DNA from: an uncultured Oscillospiraceae bacterium
GTDB lineage: Bacteria > Bacillota_A > Clostridia > Oscillospirales > Oscillospiraceae
NCBI GenBank assembly: GCA_947631215.1
Contig: CANRKN010000022.1
Location: 1 to 24,280 of the forward strand
Reading direction: 5' to 3'
DNA: 24,280 bases
Numbering within the stretch: position 1 is the stretch's first letter; each line of letters opens with the position of its first letter. A program made the position numbers and the translations under genes. Of the stretch, positions 1-7,103 are shown piece after piece. The notes beneath the pieces are model-generated. The model saw only the letters and a program-made list of their open reading frames with translations, searched no databases and was not told where the DNA came from.

Positions 1-470
1 TACCGCTCCTCGCCGTAGCGCCAGAAGATGCTCCGAAGCTCCGCCTCCGACCAGGTGTTCAGCACCTCCCGGGCCGTCAATGGCGAGCGCTCGTCCATGC
101 GCATATCCAGCGGCGCGTCCTGCATGTAGGAAAACCCGCGTCCCGCGTCGTCCAGCTGTGGCGAGGACACGCCCAGGTCGAAGAGCATGCCGTCGGCCTT
201 CTCTATCCCCAAGCCGTCCAGAATGGCGCCGATGTCGCCGAAGTTGCCCTTCACCAGCGTGACCTTATCCCCGAAGGGGGCCAGCCGCGCCCGGGCGTAT
301 TCCAGGGCCCGCTCGTCCCGGTCCACGCCGATGAGCCGTCCTGTGCTCAGTTCCTTTGCTATCGCCTCGGAATGACCGCCCAGCCCAAGGGTGCCGTCCA
401 CATAGGTCCCGGCGGGGTCTACGTCCAGATACCGGATGCATTCCCGGAGCAACACGCTCTTGTGCTCCAT
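1..470 (-). CDS. rsmH: 16S rRNA (cytosine(1402)-N(4))-methyltransferase RsmH, partial (5' part only)
   Basis: This is the N-terminal ~156 residues of RsmH (MraW), the SAM-dependent enzyme that N4-methylates C1402 of 16S rRNA; the gene runs off the left edge. The protein begins MEHKSVLLRECIRYLDVDP, contains the SAM-binding stretch DGTLGLGGHSEAI and the family motif FDLGVSSPQLD, followed by GRGFSYMQDAPLDMRMD, all characteristic of RsmH. Its ATG shares one base with the mraZ stop codon (TGATG), so translation is probably coupled. The mraZ-rsmH order is the conserved start of the dcw division and cell-wall cluster; the following genes would lie beyond the window. It should be transcribed from the mraZ promoter. 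Confidence 0.95.
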   Translation of the reverse strand, partial: MEHKSVLLRECIRYLDVDPAGTYVDGTLGLGGHSEAIAKELSTGRLIGVDRDERALEYARARLAPFGDKVTLVKGNFGDIGAILDGLGIEKADGMLFDLGVSSPQLDDAGRGFSYMQDAPLDMRMDERSPLTAREVLNTWSEAELRSIFWRYGEER

Positions 471-886
471 CAGAAGTCCAGCTCCTCCATGATCCGGGCG
501 ATGTTCTCCGGCGAGGTCTCCTCCTCACGCACAGCAAGCCAGGCGTCGCTGTCCCAGAACTCTGCGTGATTGTTGGCGCCCAAAACGCTGACGTTCTTCG
601 TAAGCCCTGCCCACTCCCGCAGGTTGGCCGGCAGAAGGATGCGCCCCTGGGCGTCCAGCTCGCACTTGCACGCCATGGAAAACAGGCTCCGGACGCTTCT
701 CTGGTTCCTGTAGCTCATGGCGTTGACTTTATCGCTTAATATCTTCCACTGCTCCGCGTTGTACGCGTACAGGCACTTATCCATGCTGATGGTGACGTAG
801 AACTCCTGTCCGAGCTCCTCGCGCAGGCGCGCCGGGATGAAAAGCCGCCCTTTGGCGTCCAGGGAATGCTGATATTCTCCTGTCAT
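470..886 (-). CDS. mraZ: Division/cell wall cluster transcriptional repressor MraZ
   Basis: The product is 138 aa, close to the usual MraZ length. It has two tandem SpoVT/AbrB-like swapped-hairpin repeats: one at residues ~3-50 (EYQHSLDAKGRLFIPARLRE) and one at ~78-125 (CELDAQGRILLPANLREWAG). MraZ is a DNA-binding regulator that in several bacteria represses its own dcw operon by binding tandem G-rich repeats upstream. I chose the ATG at 886 because GGGAGG lies seven to eight bases upstream; the open frame extends further upstream to 1018, but that extension covers the promoter and operator. It overlaps rsmH by one base. Confidence 0.95.
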   Translation of the reverse strand: MTGEYQHSLDAKGRLFIPARLREELGQEFYVTISMDKCLYAYNAEQWKILSDKVNAMSYRNQRSVRSLFSMACKCELDAQGRILLPANLREWAGLTKNVSVLGANNHAEFWDSDAWLAVREEETSPENIARIMEELDF

Positions 887-920
887 CCGGCTCACCTCCC
901 GTGCTTTTTGTGGGAAAGTT

Positions 921-985
921 AAACACTTTCCCCCACTTCGCCCCACTACGCTCCCTATTATAGGGGGCGCCTCAGGAAATTGCAA
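921..985 (-). promoter_or_regulatory. mraZ promoter with MraZ-type repeat operator
   Basis: On the minus strand, TTGCAA (980-985) and a perfect TATAAT (957-962) are separated by 17 bases. Just downstream are G-rich boxes on a 10-bp period: GTGGGG at 941-946, GTGGGG at 931-936 and a weaker GTGTTT at 921-926. Ten-bp-spaced TGGG-type repeats are the known MraZ operator layout, so autorepression of the dcw cluster is likely. Confidence 0.75.
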
Positions 986-1140
986 GGGGGAAATTTGCAA
1001 TTTCCTACGTTTTTGCACTGTAAATTTTTTCCAATTGTGCTCTACCGTTTTTCGTCACACAATATCTAGTTTTGGCATGAAAATCATGACTCATACCCTC
1101 TTCGACAGGGTCTATACCATATTAATTATTGTCAGGACAC

Positions 1141-1180
1141 AAAAAGGCCCGGCTCTCACATCGCTGTGAGAGCCGGGCCT
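1141..1180 (-). terminator. Rho-independent terminator of the phosphodiesterase gene
   Basis: A perfect 16-bp stem (1145-1160 with 1165-1180) with loop TCGC is followed, on the minus strand, by a T run at 1145-1141. It lies about 40 bases past the stop of the minus-strand gene at 1222. The rest of 1019-1221 holds the mraZ promoter region and no further gene that I can support. Confidence 0.9.
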
Positions 1181-1221
1181 GTCAAAACGCCGGCGGGCGA
1201 AAAATGTATTTTTATTCGTTT

Positions 1222-1755
1222 TCAGTCCAGGGTATACCGGCGGTACTCCTCCCCGTCCAAAGTTTTCCACAGGAACGTGTCCCCCTCCAGGGTCATGTAC
1301 CCCCGCTCGCTGCCCCACTGGGGCCGGGACACGGACCCGGGGTTGAAGTAAAGATAAGTGGGGTGCGGCTCCGTGGCGGGTACATGGGTGTGGCCGGTCA
1401 GGAGTACGTCTCCCCGCTCTATAGGCTCGGGCAGGCGGGTATTATTATATAGGTGGCCGTGGGTGGCGAAGACGCGCCTGTCCCCCACGTACAATGTCAC
1501 ATAGTCGTCGGCCATGGGGAAATCCAGCATCATCATGTCCTGCTCGCTGTCGCAGTTGCCCTGCACGCAGGTGATGCGGTCGGCTACGGCGTTCAGCATA
1601 TCCGCCACCGCCCGCTTGTCCCCGTCCCCCAGGCCGTGGTAGAGGATGTCCCCCAGCAGCAGGAGCCGGTCGCCCCCCTCCCTGTCAAACGCCTCCAGGA
1701 GCTTTTTGCAGCAGGTGGGATTGCCGTGTATATCCGACGCGATGAGCCACTTCAT
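1222..1755 (-). CDS. yfcE: YfcE/MJ0936-family metallophosphoesterase
   Basis: A 177-aa calcineurin-like phosphoesterase of the YfcE type, a cytosolic, manganese-dependent phosphodiesterase family whose natural substrate is unclear. The metal-binding motifs appear in order: SDIHGN (D8, H10), GDILYHG (D36), QGNCDS (N67), THGH and GHTHVP, ending with the family's NPGSVSRP. The length is normal for the family. ATG at 1755 is preceded by GGGAGG at good spacing. It is transcribed divergently from the sugar transferase gene; the two have separate consensus-like promoters within 1785-1853. It has its own strong terminator. Confidence 0.93.
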   Translation of the reverse strand: MKWLIASDIHGNPTCCKKLLEAFDREGGDRLLLLGDILYHGLGDGDKRAVADMLNAVADRITCVQGNCDSEQDMMMLDFPMADDYVTLYVGDRRVFATHGHLYNNTRLPEPIERGDVLLTGHTHVPATEPHPTYLYFNPGSVSRPQWGSERGYMTLEGDTFLWKTLDGEEYRRYTLD

Positions 1756-1784
1756 ATCCGTTGCCTCCCAAATGTAGTACCTTC

Positions 1785-1813
1785 AGTTTATCCCCTGGTC
1801 CGGCCTCTGTCAA
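1785..1813 (-). promoter_or_regulatory. Sigma-A promoter of the phosphodiesterase gene
   Basis: On the minus strand TTGACA (1808-1813) is followed after 17 bases by TAAACT (1785-1790), about 30 bases upstream of the ATG at 1755. Confidence 0.65.
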
Positions 1814-1824
1814 GCCGTCCTTTG

Positions 1825-1853
1825 TTGACAGGTCCCGCCCGCCGGGCTATAAT
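1825..1853 (+). promoter_or_regulatory. Consensus sigma-A promoter of the sugar transferase gene
   Basis: TTGACA (1825-1830), a 17-base spacer and TATAAT (1848-1853) form a perfect housekeeping promoter 28 bases ahead of the GTG start at 1882. Its -35 lies back to back with that of the divergent phosphodiesterase gene. Confidence 0.85.
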
Positions 1854-1881
1854 TTTCTTATCAAGCAAAGGAGGCGCGCCG

Positions 1882-2472
1882 GTGAGCGAAACAAGCCCCA
1901 CAAGTGGATACCGCCCCTTCACCGCCGCCCAGCGCCGGTACTTAGGGCTGAAGCGGGCGCTGGACGTGCTGCTCTCCGCTCTGGCGCTTCTTGTACTGGC
2001 CATCCCCATGGCCCTCATCGCCCTCCTGGTGAAGCTCTCCGCCCCGGGCCAGCCGGTGCTGTTCCGCCAGATACGGCTCGGCCGGGAGGAACAGCCCTTC
2101 ACCCTGTGGAAATTCCGCAGCATGGACGGCGGGCGCGTCACGGCCTTGGGCCGGTTTTTGCGCACCGCGAGCCTTGACGAGCTGCCCCAGCTTTTCCAGG
2201 TGCTGGCCGGGTCCATGTCCCTGGTGGGGCCCCGGCCCCTCATCCCCGCGGAGGCGCACATCCGCGCCCTGCGCCGGGCGGGGGGCGTCTACCGGCTCCG
2301 CCCCGGCCTCACGGGCCTGGCCCAGATCAATGGCCGGGACAGGCTGGGAGACGAAGAAAAGGCCGCTTTCGATAAACAGTACGCGGAGAACGTCTCCCTC
2401 CGGCTGGATATCCGCATCCTTCTCGCCACCGTTGGAAAGGTCCTGCGCCGGGCGGACATAGAGGAAAAGTGA
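1882..2472 (+). CDS. Polyprenyl-phosphate sugar-1-phosphate transferase (bacterial sugar transferase family)
   Basis: A 196-aa member of the bacterial sugar transferase family (PF02397; EpsL/WcaJ/RfbP C-terminal type), which moves a hexose-1-phosphate from a nucleotide sugar onto undecaprenyl phosphate at the cytoplasmic membrane face to start glycan assembly. Visible marks are KRALDVLLSALALLVL with a hydrophobic re-entrant segment (~25-52), LFRQIRLGR, WKFRSM, the catalytic-region signature SLDELPQLFQVLAGSMSLVG with PRPL, and RPGLTGLAQINGRD. I chose the GTG at 1882 because AAAGGAGG sits just upstream; the open frame continues upstream through the promoter. It is the short, catalytic-domain-only form. 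No other glycan genes adjoin it, so the sugar and polymer cannot be named. Confidence 0.92.
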   Translation: MSETSPTSGYRPFTAAQRRYLGLKRALDVLLSALALLVLAIPMALIALLVKLSAPGQPVLFRQIRLGREEQPFTLWKFRSMDGGRVTALGRFLRTASLDELPQLFQVLAGSMSLVGPRPLIPAEAHIRALRRAGGVYRLRPGLTGLAQINGRDRLGDEEKAAFDKQYAENVSLRLDIRILLATVGKVLRRADIEEK

Positions 2473-2475
2473 AGA

Positions 2476-2504
2476 ACGCCCCCGGACTTTGAGTCCGGGG
2501 GCGT
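2476..2504. terminator. Shared terminator between convergent genes
   Basis: A 13-bp perfect stem (2476-2488 with 2492-2504) and a 3-base loop lie four bases past the sugar transferase stop. They are also downstream of the convergent DUF1508 gene, which ends at 2530. The T tract is weak on both sides, so efficiency is uncertain. Confidence 0.65.
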
Positions 2505-2529
2505 ATCATATCCTCTTGGGGAAACAGAC

Positions 2530-2907
2530 TCACTCCACCTCGACGACGGGGGCCTCGGGGGCGTTGCGGCCAATGGAGGCGATGCCGTTCTTGGCGCTGG
2601 TCTTGGCCTTATAGCCCTCGCTGACGGCGATGATCTGGCCGTTGGCGGCCTTCAGGCGGAAGCGGAACTCGCCGGCCTTGTCCTTGTAAAGCTCATACTT
2701 GGGGTGGGCCAGGGCCTCGAAACCGGTCTTGGTCTGGTCCTCCACATGGGCGGCGCAGTTTTTCCGGACGCTCTCCACGCCGTTCTTGGCGGCGTCCACG
2801 GTGGTGTAGGTCTCGCCGCCGGCGGCGATGATCTGGCCGTTGGTGGCGTACAGGTTGAACACGTACTCCCCGTTTTTCGCCTGCTTGATCTCAAATTTTG
2901 CTGCCAT
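2530..2907 (-). CDS. DUF1508 (YegP-like) protein with two tandem repeats
   Basis: A 125-aa protein made of two copies of the ~48-aa YegP/DUF1508 module. The first (residues ~4-50) carries FEIKQAKNGEYVFNLYATNG, QIIAAGGETY and the KNGVESVRKN helix. The second (~68-117) carries YELYKDKAGEFRFRLKAANG, QIIAVSEGY and KNGIASIGRN. YegP-family proteins are small αβ proteins of unknown function, usually present as one or two modules. AAGAAGGA precedes the ATG at 2907 and a promoter is visible upstream. It is monocistronic and convergent with the sugar transferase gene. Confidence 0.92.
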   Translation of the reverse strand: MAAKFEIKQAKNGEYVFNLYATNGQIIAAGGETYTTVDAAKNGVESVRKNCAAHVEDQTKTGFEALAHPKYELYKDKAGEFRFRLKAANGQIIAVSEGYKAKTSAKNGIASIGRNAPEAPVVEVE

Positions 2908-2972
2908 CGAATGATCCTTCTTTCTTTTTAATTTTAATGGGGATCGCTTGATGCTGCCAAATACTGACTATG

Positions 2973-3001
2973 ATTTTAACTCTATTTTGGACAGATTGCA
3001 A
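2973..3001 (-). promoter_or_regulatory. Promoter of the DUF1508 gene
   Basis: On the minus strand TTGCAA (2996-3001), a 17-base spacer and TAAAAT (2973-2978) stand about 65 bases upstream of the ATG at 2907 and just past the fructokinase stop. Confidence 0.6.
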
Positions 3002-3016
3002 GAGGTTATCGCGCAT

Positions 3017-3979
3017 TCAGTCCATCGTGCCCAGCCGGGCCATGATCTCCCCGTAGGAGGGCACGCTCTGGATGCCCCCGTGCTTGGTGGTGGAGAGCCC
3101 CGCCGTCACGCAGGCGAACCGCACCGCTCCCGCGATCTCCTCATCGGTGAGGGCGGCGATATCCTTACCCGTCTGGAGTATCTTCCACAGGGCGCTGCCG
3201 CCGAAGATGTCCCCGGCGCCAGTGGTGTCCCGCACCTGCAGGCCCTCAAGCCCCGGCACCCGGCCCGCCGCCTTTTTGGACCGGTACACGCACCCCTCCG
3301 GCCCGCAGGTGACGAACGTAAGCTCTGGAGCATAGTGCTCCAAAATATAGGCCGCGCCCTCCTCCGGCGCCAGGCCGAAGAGGAACTGCACCTCCTCGTC
3401 GCTGATCTTCACAAGATCCGCCTGCCCCAGGCCCCAGAGCATCTGCTCCTTGGCCTCCGCCGCGCTCCGCCACAGGGGCATGCGCAGATTGGGGTCAAAG
3501 GAGATGAGCTTGCCTTTTTCCTTGGCGTAGGCCACAGCTTTATAGGTGCATCCTCTCGCGGGCTCGTCCGTAAGGGACAGCGTGCCGAAGTGGAACACCT
3601 TGGCCTCGTCGATGAGCTTAAGGTCCAGCTCCTCGAAGCGCAGGCAGGTATCCGCCCCCGGCTTTCTGGCAAAGGAGAACTCCCGGTCCCCGCTCTCGTC
3701 CAGGGTGACGAAGGCCAATGTGGTGAACACGTCCTCCGAGGCCACGACGCCCCTTGTGCCGATGCCCATCTTCTCCAGCGTCCCAATGAGGAGCTTTCCG
3801 AAGGCGTCCGTGCCCACCTTCCCCAGCAGGGCGGTCCTGGCCCCCAGCTTCGTCAGCGCCGCCAGGAAGTTGGCCGGCGCGCCGCCGGGATGGGCCGCCA
3901 TGGTGGGATAGCCGTCGACGTCCGCCGACTGATAGGTAAAGTCTATGAGCAGTTCGCCCAGCGCCACAACGTCCGTCAT
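3017..3979 (-). CDS. PfkB-family carbohydrate kinase, probable fructokinase
   Basis: A 320-aa ribokinase/PfkB-fold kinase. It shows the N-terminal family signature around PGGAPANF (31-38), GKVGTDAFG, and the C-terminal anion-hole/catalytic motif DTTGAGDIFGGS (D251-D257), where D257 would be the catalytic base. The overall pattern (GELLIDF at the start, SFDPNLR in the middle, VKISDEEVQFL) is that of Firmicute fructokinases, which phosphorylate fructose to fructose-6-phosphate in the cytosol; substrate specificity is inferred. It starts 12 bases after the DUF4364 gene ends, so the two are probably one operon. Confidence 0.88.
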   Translation of the reverse strand: MTDVVALGELLIDFTYQSADVDGYPTMAAHPGGAPANFLAALTKLGARTALLGKVGTDAFGKLLIGTLEKMGIGTRGVVASEDVFTTLAFVTLDESGDREFSFARKPGADTCLRFEELDLKLIDEAKVFHFGTLSLTDEPARGCTYKAVAYAKEKGKLISFDPNLRMPLWRSAAEAKEQMLWGLGQADLVKISDEEVQFLFGLAPEEGAAYILEHYAPELTFVTCGPEGCVYRSKKAAGRVPGLEGLQVRDTTGAGDIFGGSALWKILQTGKDIAALTDEEIAGAVRFACVTAGLSTTKHGGIQSVPSYGEIMARLGTMD

Positions 3980-3991
3980 AGGTCCCCCTCC

Positions 3992-4528
3992 TTATTTATC
4001 TTCCTCCGGCTCCGTCATGAGCCGGACGATGCTGCCGTATATGTCCTCCGCCCCGTCCCGGAACCTGCGTTCCATGGCCCGGGCGGTGTCCTCGTCGGGG
4101 GCCAGCAGGCGCAGGGAGATGATCTCCCCCACTCCGTCAGACAAACGCATGCTCACGGTGCAGCCGCCCTTGGGTCCTTCCTCCACCGCCGTCTCGATCA
4201 TGCTGGCCCGGCGCATGGCCGCCGCCACCGGGGCGCACAGCCGCTCCGCCTTGGCCCGGACCGTATAGGGGAGGCTGGACGAGACCGCGTCCACGTTCCG
4301 CCGGCCCTTGTCCGTGATGGAGAACTTGCCGTTTTTCTCAACCACGTGCTCCGTGCGGATCAGCTCTTCCAGGCAGTCGGTGTAGTCGAACCAAGTGAAC
4401 CCCCCGTCAAAGAGGGCCAGGTCCGACAGCGTCACCGCCTCCACGGGCTTGGGCAGCCGCTCCAGTATGAACAGGAGCAGTATCTTGATGTCCAGCTTGT
4501 CCCGGATGAAGCCCAGGCTGTTGTCCAT
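3992..4528 (-). CDS. DUF4364 family protein (winged-helix-like regulator of unknown role)
   Basis: A 178-aa protein matching the Clostridia DUF4364 family: DKLDIKILLLFILERLP at the N-terminus, a winged-helix-like half (to ~residue 85, with VVEKNGKFSITDKGR as the wing) and a C-terminal αβ half (GGCTVSMRLSDG). The family is thought to be DNA-binding-like; no function is established. I chose the ATG at 4528 because GGGAGGG lies at a workable distance; an in-frame ATG six bases upstream is too close to the ribosome site, and the longer open frame to 4615 runs through the promoter. It is the first gene of the operon with the kinase. Confidence 0.85.
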   Translation of the reverse strand: MDNSLGFIRDKLDIKILLLFILERLPKPVEAVTLSDLALFDGGFTWFDYTDCLEELIRTEHVVEKNGKFSITDKGRRNVDAVSSSLPYTVRAKAERLCAPVAAAMRRASMIETAVEEGPKGGCTVSMRLSDGVGEIISLRLLAPDEDTARAMERRFRDGAEDIYGSIVRLMTEPEEDK

Positions 4529-4555
4529 GGCCATTCCCTCCCTTACTACACCTCT

Positions 4556-4585
4556 ATCATAGCACATTCCGCCCGGGCCGCACAA
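4556..4585 (-). promoter_or_regulatory. Promoter of the DUF4364-fructokinase operon
   Basis: On the minus strand TTGTGC (4580-4585), an 18-base spacer and TATGAT (4556-4561) lie about 28 bases upstream of the ATG at 4528. The divergent interrupted gene begins at 4672, so 4529-4671 carries the regulatory regions of both. Confidence 0.6.
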
Positions 4586-4671
4586 GAATATTTCACATTC
4601 TGTCGGATGGGGCATAGACTGTACTGAAACAGCCGGGTCCGCCCGGCGGATATGAACAAGGAGGTATCAGC

Positions 4672-4803
4672 ATGGCGGACAGCCAGGATCGCACCGAAGC
4701 CGTGTGCATCCATACAAGGAAAATATACGACAGCTGCCGCGATAAGGACTGCGTAGAGGACCTGCGCGTCTACCCCACTGCCAGCTCCGTGACGCATATT
4801 TAA
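4672..4803 (+). pseudogene. 5' fragment of a conserved Clostridia gene split by the integrative element
   Basis: The ATG at 4672 follows AAGGAGG at good spacing. The first 37 codons (begins MADSQDRTEAVCIHTRKIYD, then a Cys-rich SCRDKDCVEDLRVYP) belong to a protein whose remaining 231 residues are at 17620-18315. After codon 37 the reading frame enters the element and stops five to six codons later at TAA 4801-4803, giving a 43-aa product with a foreign tail. The function of the whole protein is unknown to me. It resembles conserved hypothetical proteins of spore-forming Clostridia, and a coat role is only a guess. Upstream, CATAGACT (from about 4611) resembles a mother-cell sigma -10 element, but no well-spaced -35 supports it. 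Confidence 0.85.
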
Positions 4804-4809
4804 AGATAC
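4782..4809 (+). other. attL: shared core plus left arm of the element
   Basis: Core CAGCTC (4782-4787) is followed by CGT and the arm GACGCATATTTAAAGATAC (4791-4809), which is the inverted repeat of the right-end arm with one mismatch. Rejoining right and left ends would give an attP with two 19-bp arms around AGCTCCGT; the centre of symmetry falls on TC, inside the shared core, as expected for the crossover dinucleotide of a large serine integrase. Confidence 0.82.
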
Positions 4810-4813
4810 GTTT

Positions 4814-6433
4814 TCATCCGTCCAGTTTTCCCGCAAAGCGGTAATAGATCTCGATCTCCTGCTCCCGGCTGCCGTCCGGCGCTTTCACCGCCTCATGGAC
4901 CACGATCTTTTCGATGAGCGCGTTCAGCATCTCGGCGGTCAGGGCGGTGGGATTCGCGTACTGCTTGATGAGCGTGATCCATTTCGACCCATTGTCCACC
5001 GTCTCCCGCTCCTCGTTCACTTCCGCTTGCAGCCGCCCGATCTGCTCCTCCACCTGGGCCTGCTCCGTCTGGTACTTTTCCGAGAGAAGGTCAAAGTTCC
5101 GCTCCGTGATTTTCCCCGCCGCCCAATCCTCGTACAGCTTGGTGAAAAGGCGGTCCAGTTCTCCCTGGCGTTTTTCCGCTTTTGCCAGTTCCGTTCCCTG
5201 CTTCCTGGCCGCTGCGGACCGCTCCCGGTCGCTGGCGTTCAGCATCCTTTGCAGTAAGCGGCTTTCATCCATCTGCGCCAGGGCGGACCATTCCTGAAGC
5301 CGCGCAAGGACATAGGCATAGAGCACATCGTAGCGTATGTAATGCTGTGTGCAGCCAGCGCGTTTCGGACCGTATTGACGGTAGCCGGAACAGGCATAGT
5401 AGGCGAAGGAGCTTTTCTTGCCCCTGTTCGTCCCGTAGCTCAGCGCTCTGCCGCAGCCGCCGCACCGCAGGAGACCGGAGAAGATCTGAAACGTGTGGTC
5501 TTTCGTGTTCCGGCGGCGAGCGCTGACCTGCTTCTGGACCTGCTCGAACAGCTCCGGGGCAATAATCCCTTCGTGGGTGTGCTCCACTACAAGCCATTCC
5601 TCCCGGGGACTGCGGATACGCTTCTTATTTTTATAGGACACCCTGTGCTCCCAGTTGTGGACGCTGCTGCCGATATACGTCTCGTTCGTGAGGATATTCG
5701 TGACGCAGGCATTGGTCCACAAATACGCTTTCCCGCCGGGGTTTTGCCCGTGGATATTGGCAAACAGGCCCTCCCTCTGATAGTGTATCCAGCTTGGCGT
5801 CGGGACCTTTTCCTCCGTCAGTATCTTTACGATCTTTGCAGGGCCTGTCCCACGGGCAGCCAGCTCGAAGATACGCTCCACAATCCATCGGGTCTGGTCA
5901 TCAATGATCAGTTTGTTCGGGTGCTCCGGGTCTTTTTTATAGCCCAGCGGCGCACAGGCGCAGAGGTGTTCGCCCGCAGCGAATTTTGCCTTATAGGCCG
6001 CTTTCACCTTCCGGCTGGTGTCCTTGGCAAGCCACTCATTGAACAGGTTTTTGAACGGTACAAAGTCGCTCAGGCCCTTTTCCGTGTCCTCGTTGTCCGT
6101 GACGGCGATATAGCGGACCCGTTTGGCCGGGAACACGAACTCCAGGTAATAATCCATCATAACGTGCTCACGCCCAAAACGGGACAGGTCCTTTGTTATG
6201 ATGCAGTTGACCTTTCCCGCGTCCACATCGGCCATCATGTGCTGGAAGGAAGGCCGCTCGAAATTGGTCCCGCTCCATCCGTCGTCCACATACTCGTCGT
6301 AGACGGCAAAACCGTTTTCTTTGGCATATGTCCGCAGGATCGTCCGCTGGGTCTCGATACTCACGCTGTCGCCATAGTTCTCGTCGTCCACGCTCAGTCT
6401 CATATAGAGAGCCGCATTGTTCGGTCGTTTCAA
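4814..6433 (-). CDS. Large serine recombinase (site-specific integrase of the element)
   Basis: A 539-aa large serine recombinase that would integrate and excise the element by a 2-bp staggered, phosphoserine-linked mechanism. Domains: resolvase catalytic domain (~5-150) with NAALYMRLS (catalytic Ser14, Arg12), DGWSGTNFERP and ITKDLSRFGR; recombinase domain (~165-290); zinc ribbon with LRCGGCGRALSYG and a second Cys pair (YYACSG...AGCTQ) at ~320-355; then a coiled coil rich in E/Q/R (~385-480) and a short C-terminal tail. I chose TTG at 6433 because AAAGGAGG precedes it by six to seven bases; the frame opens further upstream to 6469 without a better site. It is adjacent to attL and transcribed outward, typical for elements of this kind (TnpX and skin-type relatives). 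Confidence 0.95.
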   Translation of the reverse strand: MKRPNNAALYMRLSVDDENYGDSVSIETQRTILRTYAKENGFAVYDEYVDDGWSGTNFERPSFQHMMADVDAGKVNCIITKDLSRFGREHVMMDYYLEFVFPAKRVRYIAVTDNEDTEKGLSDFVPFKNLFNEWLAKDTSRKVKAAYKAKFAAGEHLCACAPLGYKKDPEHPNKLIIDDQTRWIVERIFELAARGTGPAKIVKILTEEKVPTPSWIHYQREGLFANIHGQNPGGKAYLWTNACVTNILTNETYIGSSVHNWEHRVSYKNKKRIRSPREEWLVVEHTHEGIIAPELFEQVQKQVSARRRNTKDHTFQIFSGLLRCGGCGRALSYGTNRGKKSSFAYYACSGYRQYGPKRAGCTQHYIRYDVLYAYVLARLQEWSALAQMDESRLLQRMLNASDRERSAAARKQGTELAKAEKRQGELDRLFTKLYEDWAAGKITERNFDLLSEKYQTEQAQVEEQIGRLQAEVNEERETVDNGSKWITLIKQYANPTALTAEMLNALIEKIVVHEAVKAPDGSREQEIEIYYRFAGKLDG

Positions 6434-6525
6434 AAATAACCTCCTTTGTGTGATACTGACCTCCAGCACTTACATGGATTTTGTACTATAAGCGCAGGCA
6501 AACCCCTGCGCTTTAATCAGTAAAT

Positions 6526-6705
6526 TCACGTGTGGACTTCCTCTGTTCTTTCGTCCTGGCGGGCGGCATAGAGGATCAGGTCCTCGATGAGCTCGCCCAT
6601 GGTCCTGCCCTTTTCCGGAAAGTGCTCAGTGATCTTGATGCTGGTCTTTCCGATATGGAAATACTCCTGTCCATCTTCCCCGACTGCGTAAAAAGCCTTG
6701 TCCAT
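6526..6705 (-). CDS. Small TnpW-like mobile-element protein, possibly a degenerate 3' part
   Basis: A 59-aa frame starting at ATG 6705 and ending with TGA at 6528-6526. It contains MDKAFYAVGEDGQEYFHIGK and ITEHFPEKGRTMGELIEDLI, which resembles the small TnpW-type proteins that accompany large serine recombinases (a β-hairpin followed by HFxxKGxxTxxxLIxxLI); this is recognition from memory, not a search. The same frame runs upstream through YRRRYWKEREKQY before a stop. The adjacent frame, ending at 6755, reads VHDDEYEWVDLNAPFWDYKK right up to that point, so the gene may once have been longer and carry a frameshift near 6755-6765. No convincing ribosome site precedes ATG 6705. Confidence 0.45.
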   Translation of the reverse strand: MDKAFYAVGEDGQEYFHIGKTSIKITEHFPEKGRTMGELIEDLILYAARQDERTEEVHT

Positions 6706-6985
6706 GCCGGTATACTGCTTTTCCCGCTCCTTCCAATACCGCCGCCGGTATTTTTCAAGCTCTCAGCGTTTCCCCGGACGGTTTCTTATAATCCCAGAAC
6801 GGTGCGTTCAGGTCTACCCATTCATATTCGTCGTCATGGACGGTTATGCCATGTCGCGCGGTTCCGGCTTTTGCCGGGAGCGCGGCCGGTATTTTGGGTG
6901 TAACGGCTTGATCAAAGCAAAAAACGATAACAGATATCGTCTTTTGTATATTGATAACCACCGGTTTGCATGTGTCTGCTATTTC

Positions 6986-7014
6986 TTGACAGCCCATGTC
7001 GTACATGCTACAAT
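6986..7014 (+). promoter_or_regulatory. Consensus promoter of the XRE regulator gene, with an inverted repeat in the spacer
   Basis: TTGACA (6986-6991), 17 bases, TACAAT (7009-7014). Within the spacer, CATGT (6995-6999) and ACATG (7003-7007) form a small dyad, a plausible site for autoregulation by the encoded HTH protein (inference). A short hairpin GGGTC/GACCC (7064-7078) lies in the leader. Confidence 0.75.
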
Positions 7015-7103
7015 GCAGACGGTTGAACAGGGTCTTTCTTATCCAATGCTTATTATATTGAAAGGGTCTTCATGACCCGAAAAAAGCTAAGGAGGAAGAA
7101 CCT

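Noticed and set aside
470..1018. 182-aa version of MraZ starting at GTG 1018
   Set aside because: The extra 44 residues would span the promoter and operator; the ATG at 886 has the ribosome site and matches the usual length.
1453..1881. 143-residue N-terminal extension of the sugar transferase
   Set aside because: It overlaps the phosphodiesterase gene and the consensus promoter; a strong ribosome site fixes the GTG at 1882.
2948..4627. 559-aa open frame on the plus strand
   Set aside because: It is the antisense shadow of the fructokinase and DUF4364 genes, with Arg/His/Gly/Pro-rich composition and no family resemblance.
4590..4640. Sporulation sigma promoter (CATAGACT) before the split gene
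   Set aside because: The -10-like match has no -35 at the right spacing (GAATATT is about 20 bases away instead of 14-15), so it is not listed as a promoter.
4672..4803. Integration into a tRNA gene
   Set aside because: No tRNA cloverleaf at either junction; the junction falls in a protein-coding frame that resumes on the other side.
5342..6439. 365-aa open frame on the plus strand
   Set aside because: Antisense of the serine recombinase, whose motifs are complete on the minus strand.
6755..7006. 83-aa minus-strand frame as an intact gene
   Set aside because: Its start lies inside the consensus promoter of the divergent regulator and only the last ~30 residues look coding. I kept that part only as a possible upstream piece of the TnpW-like gene.
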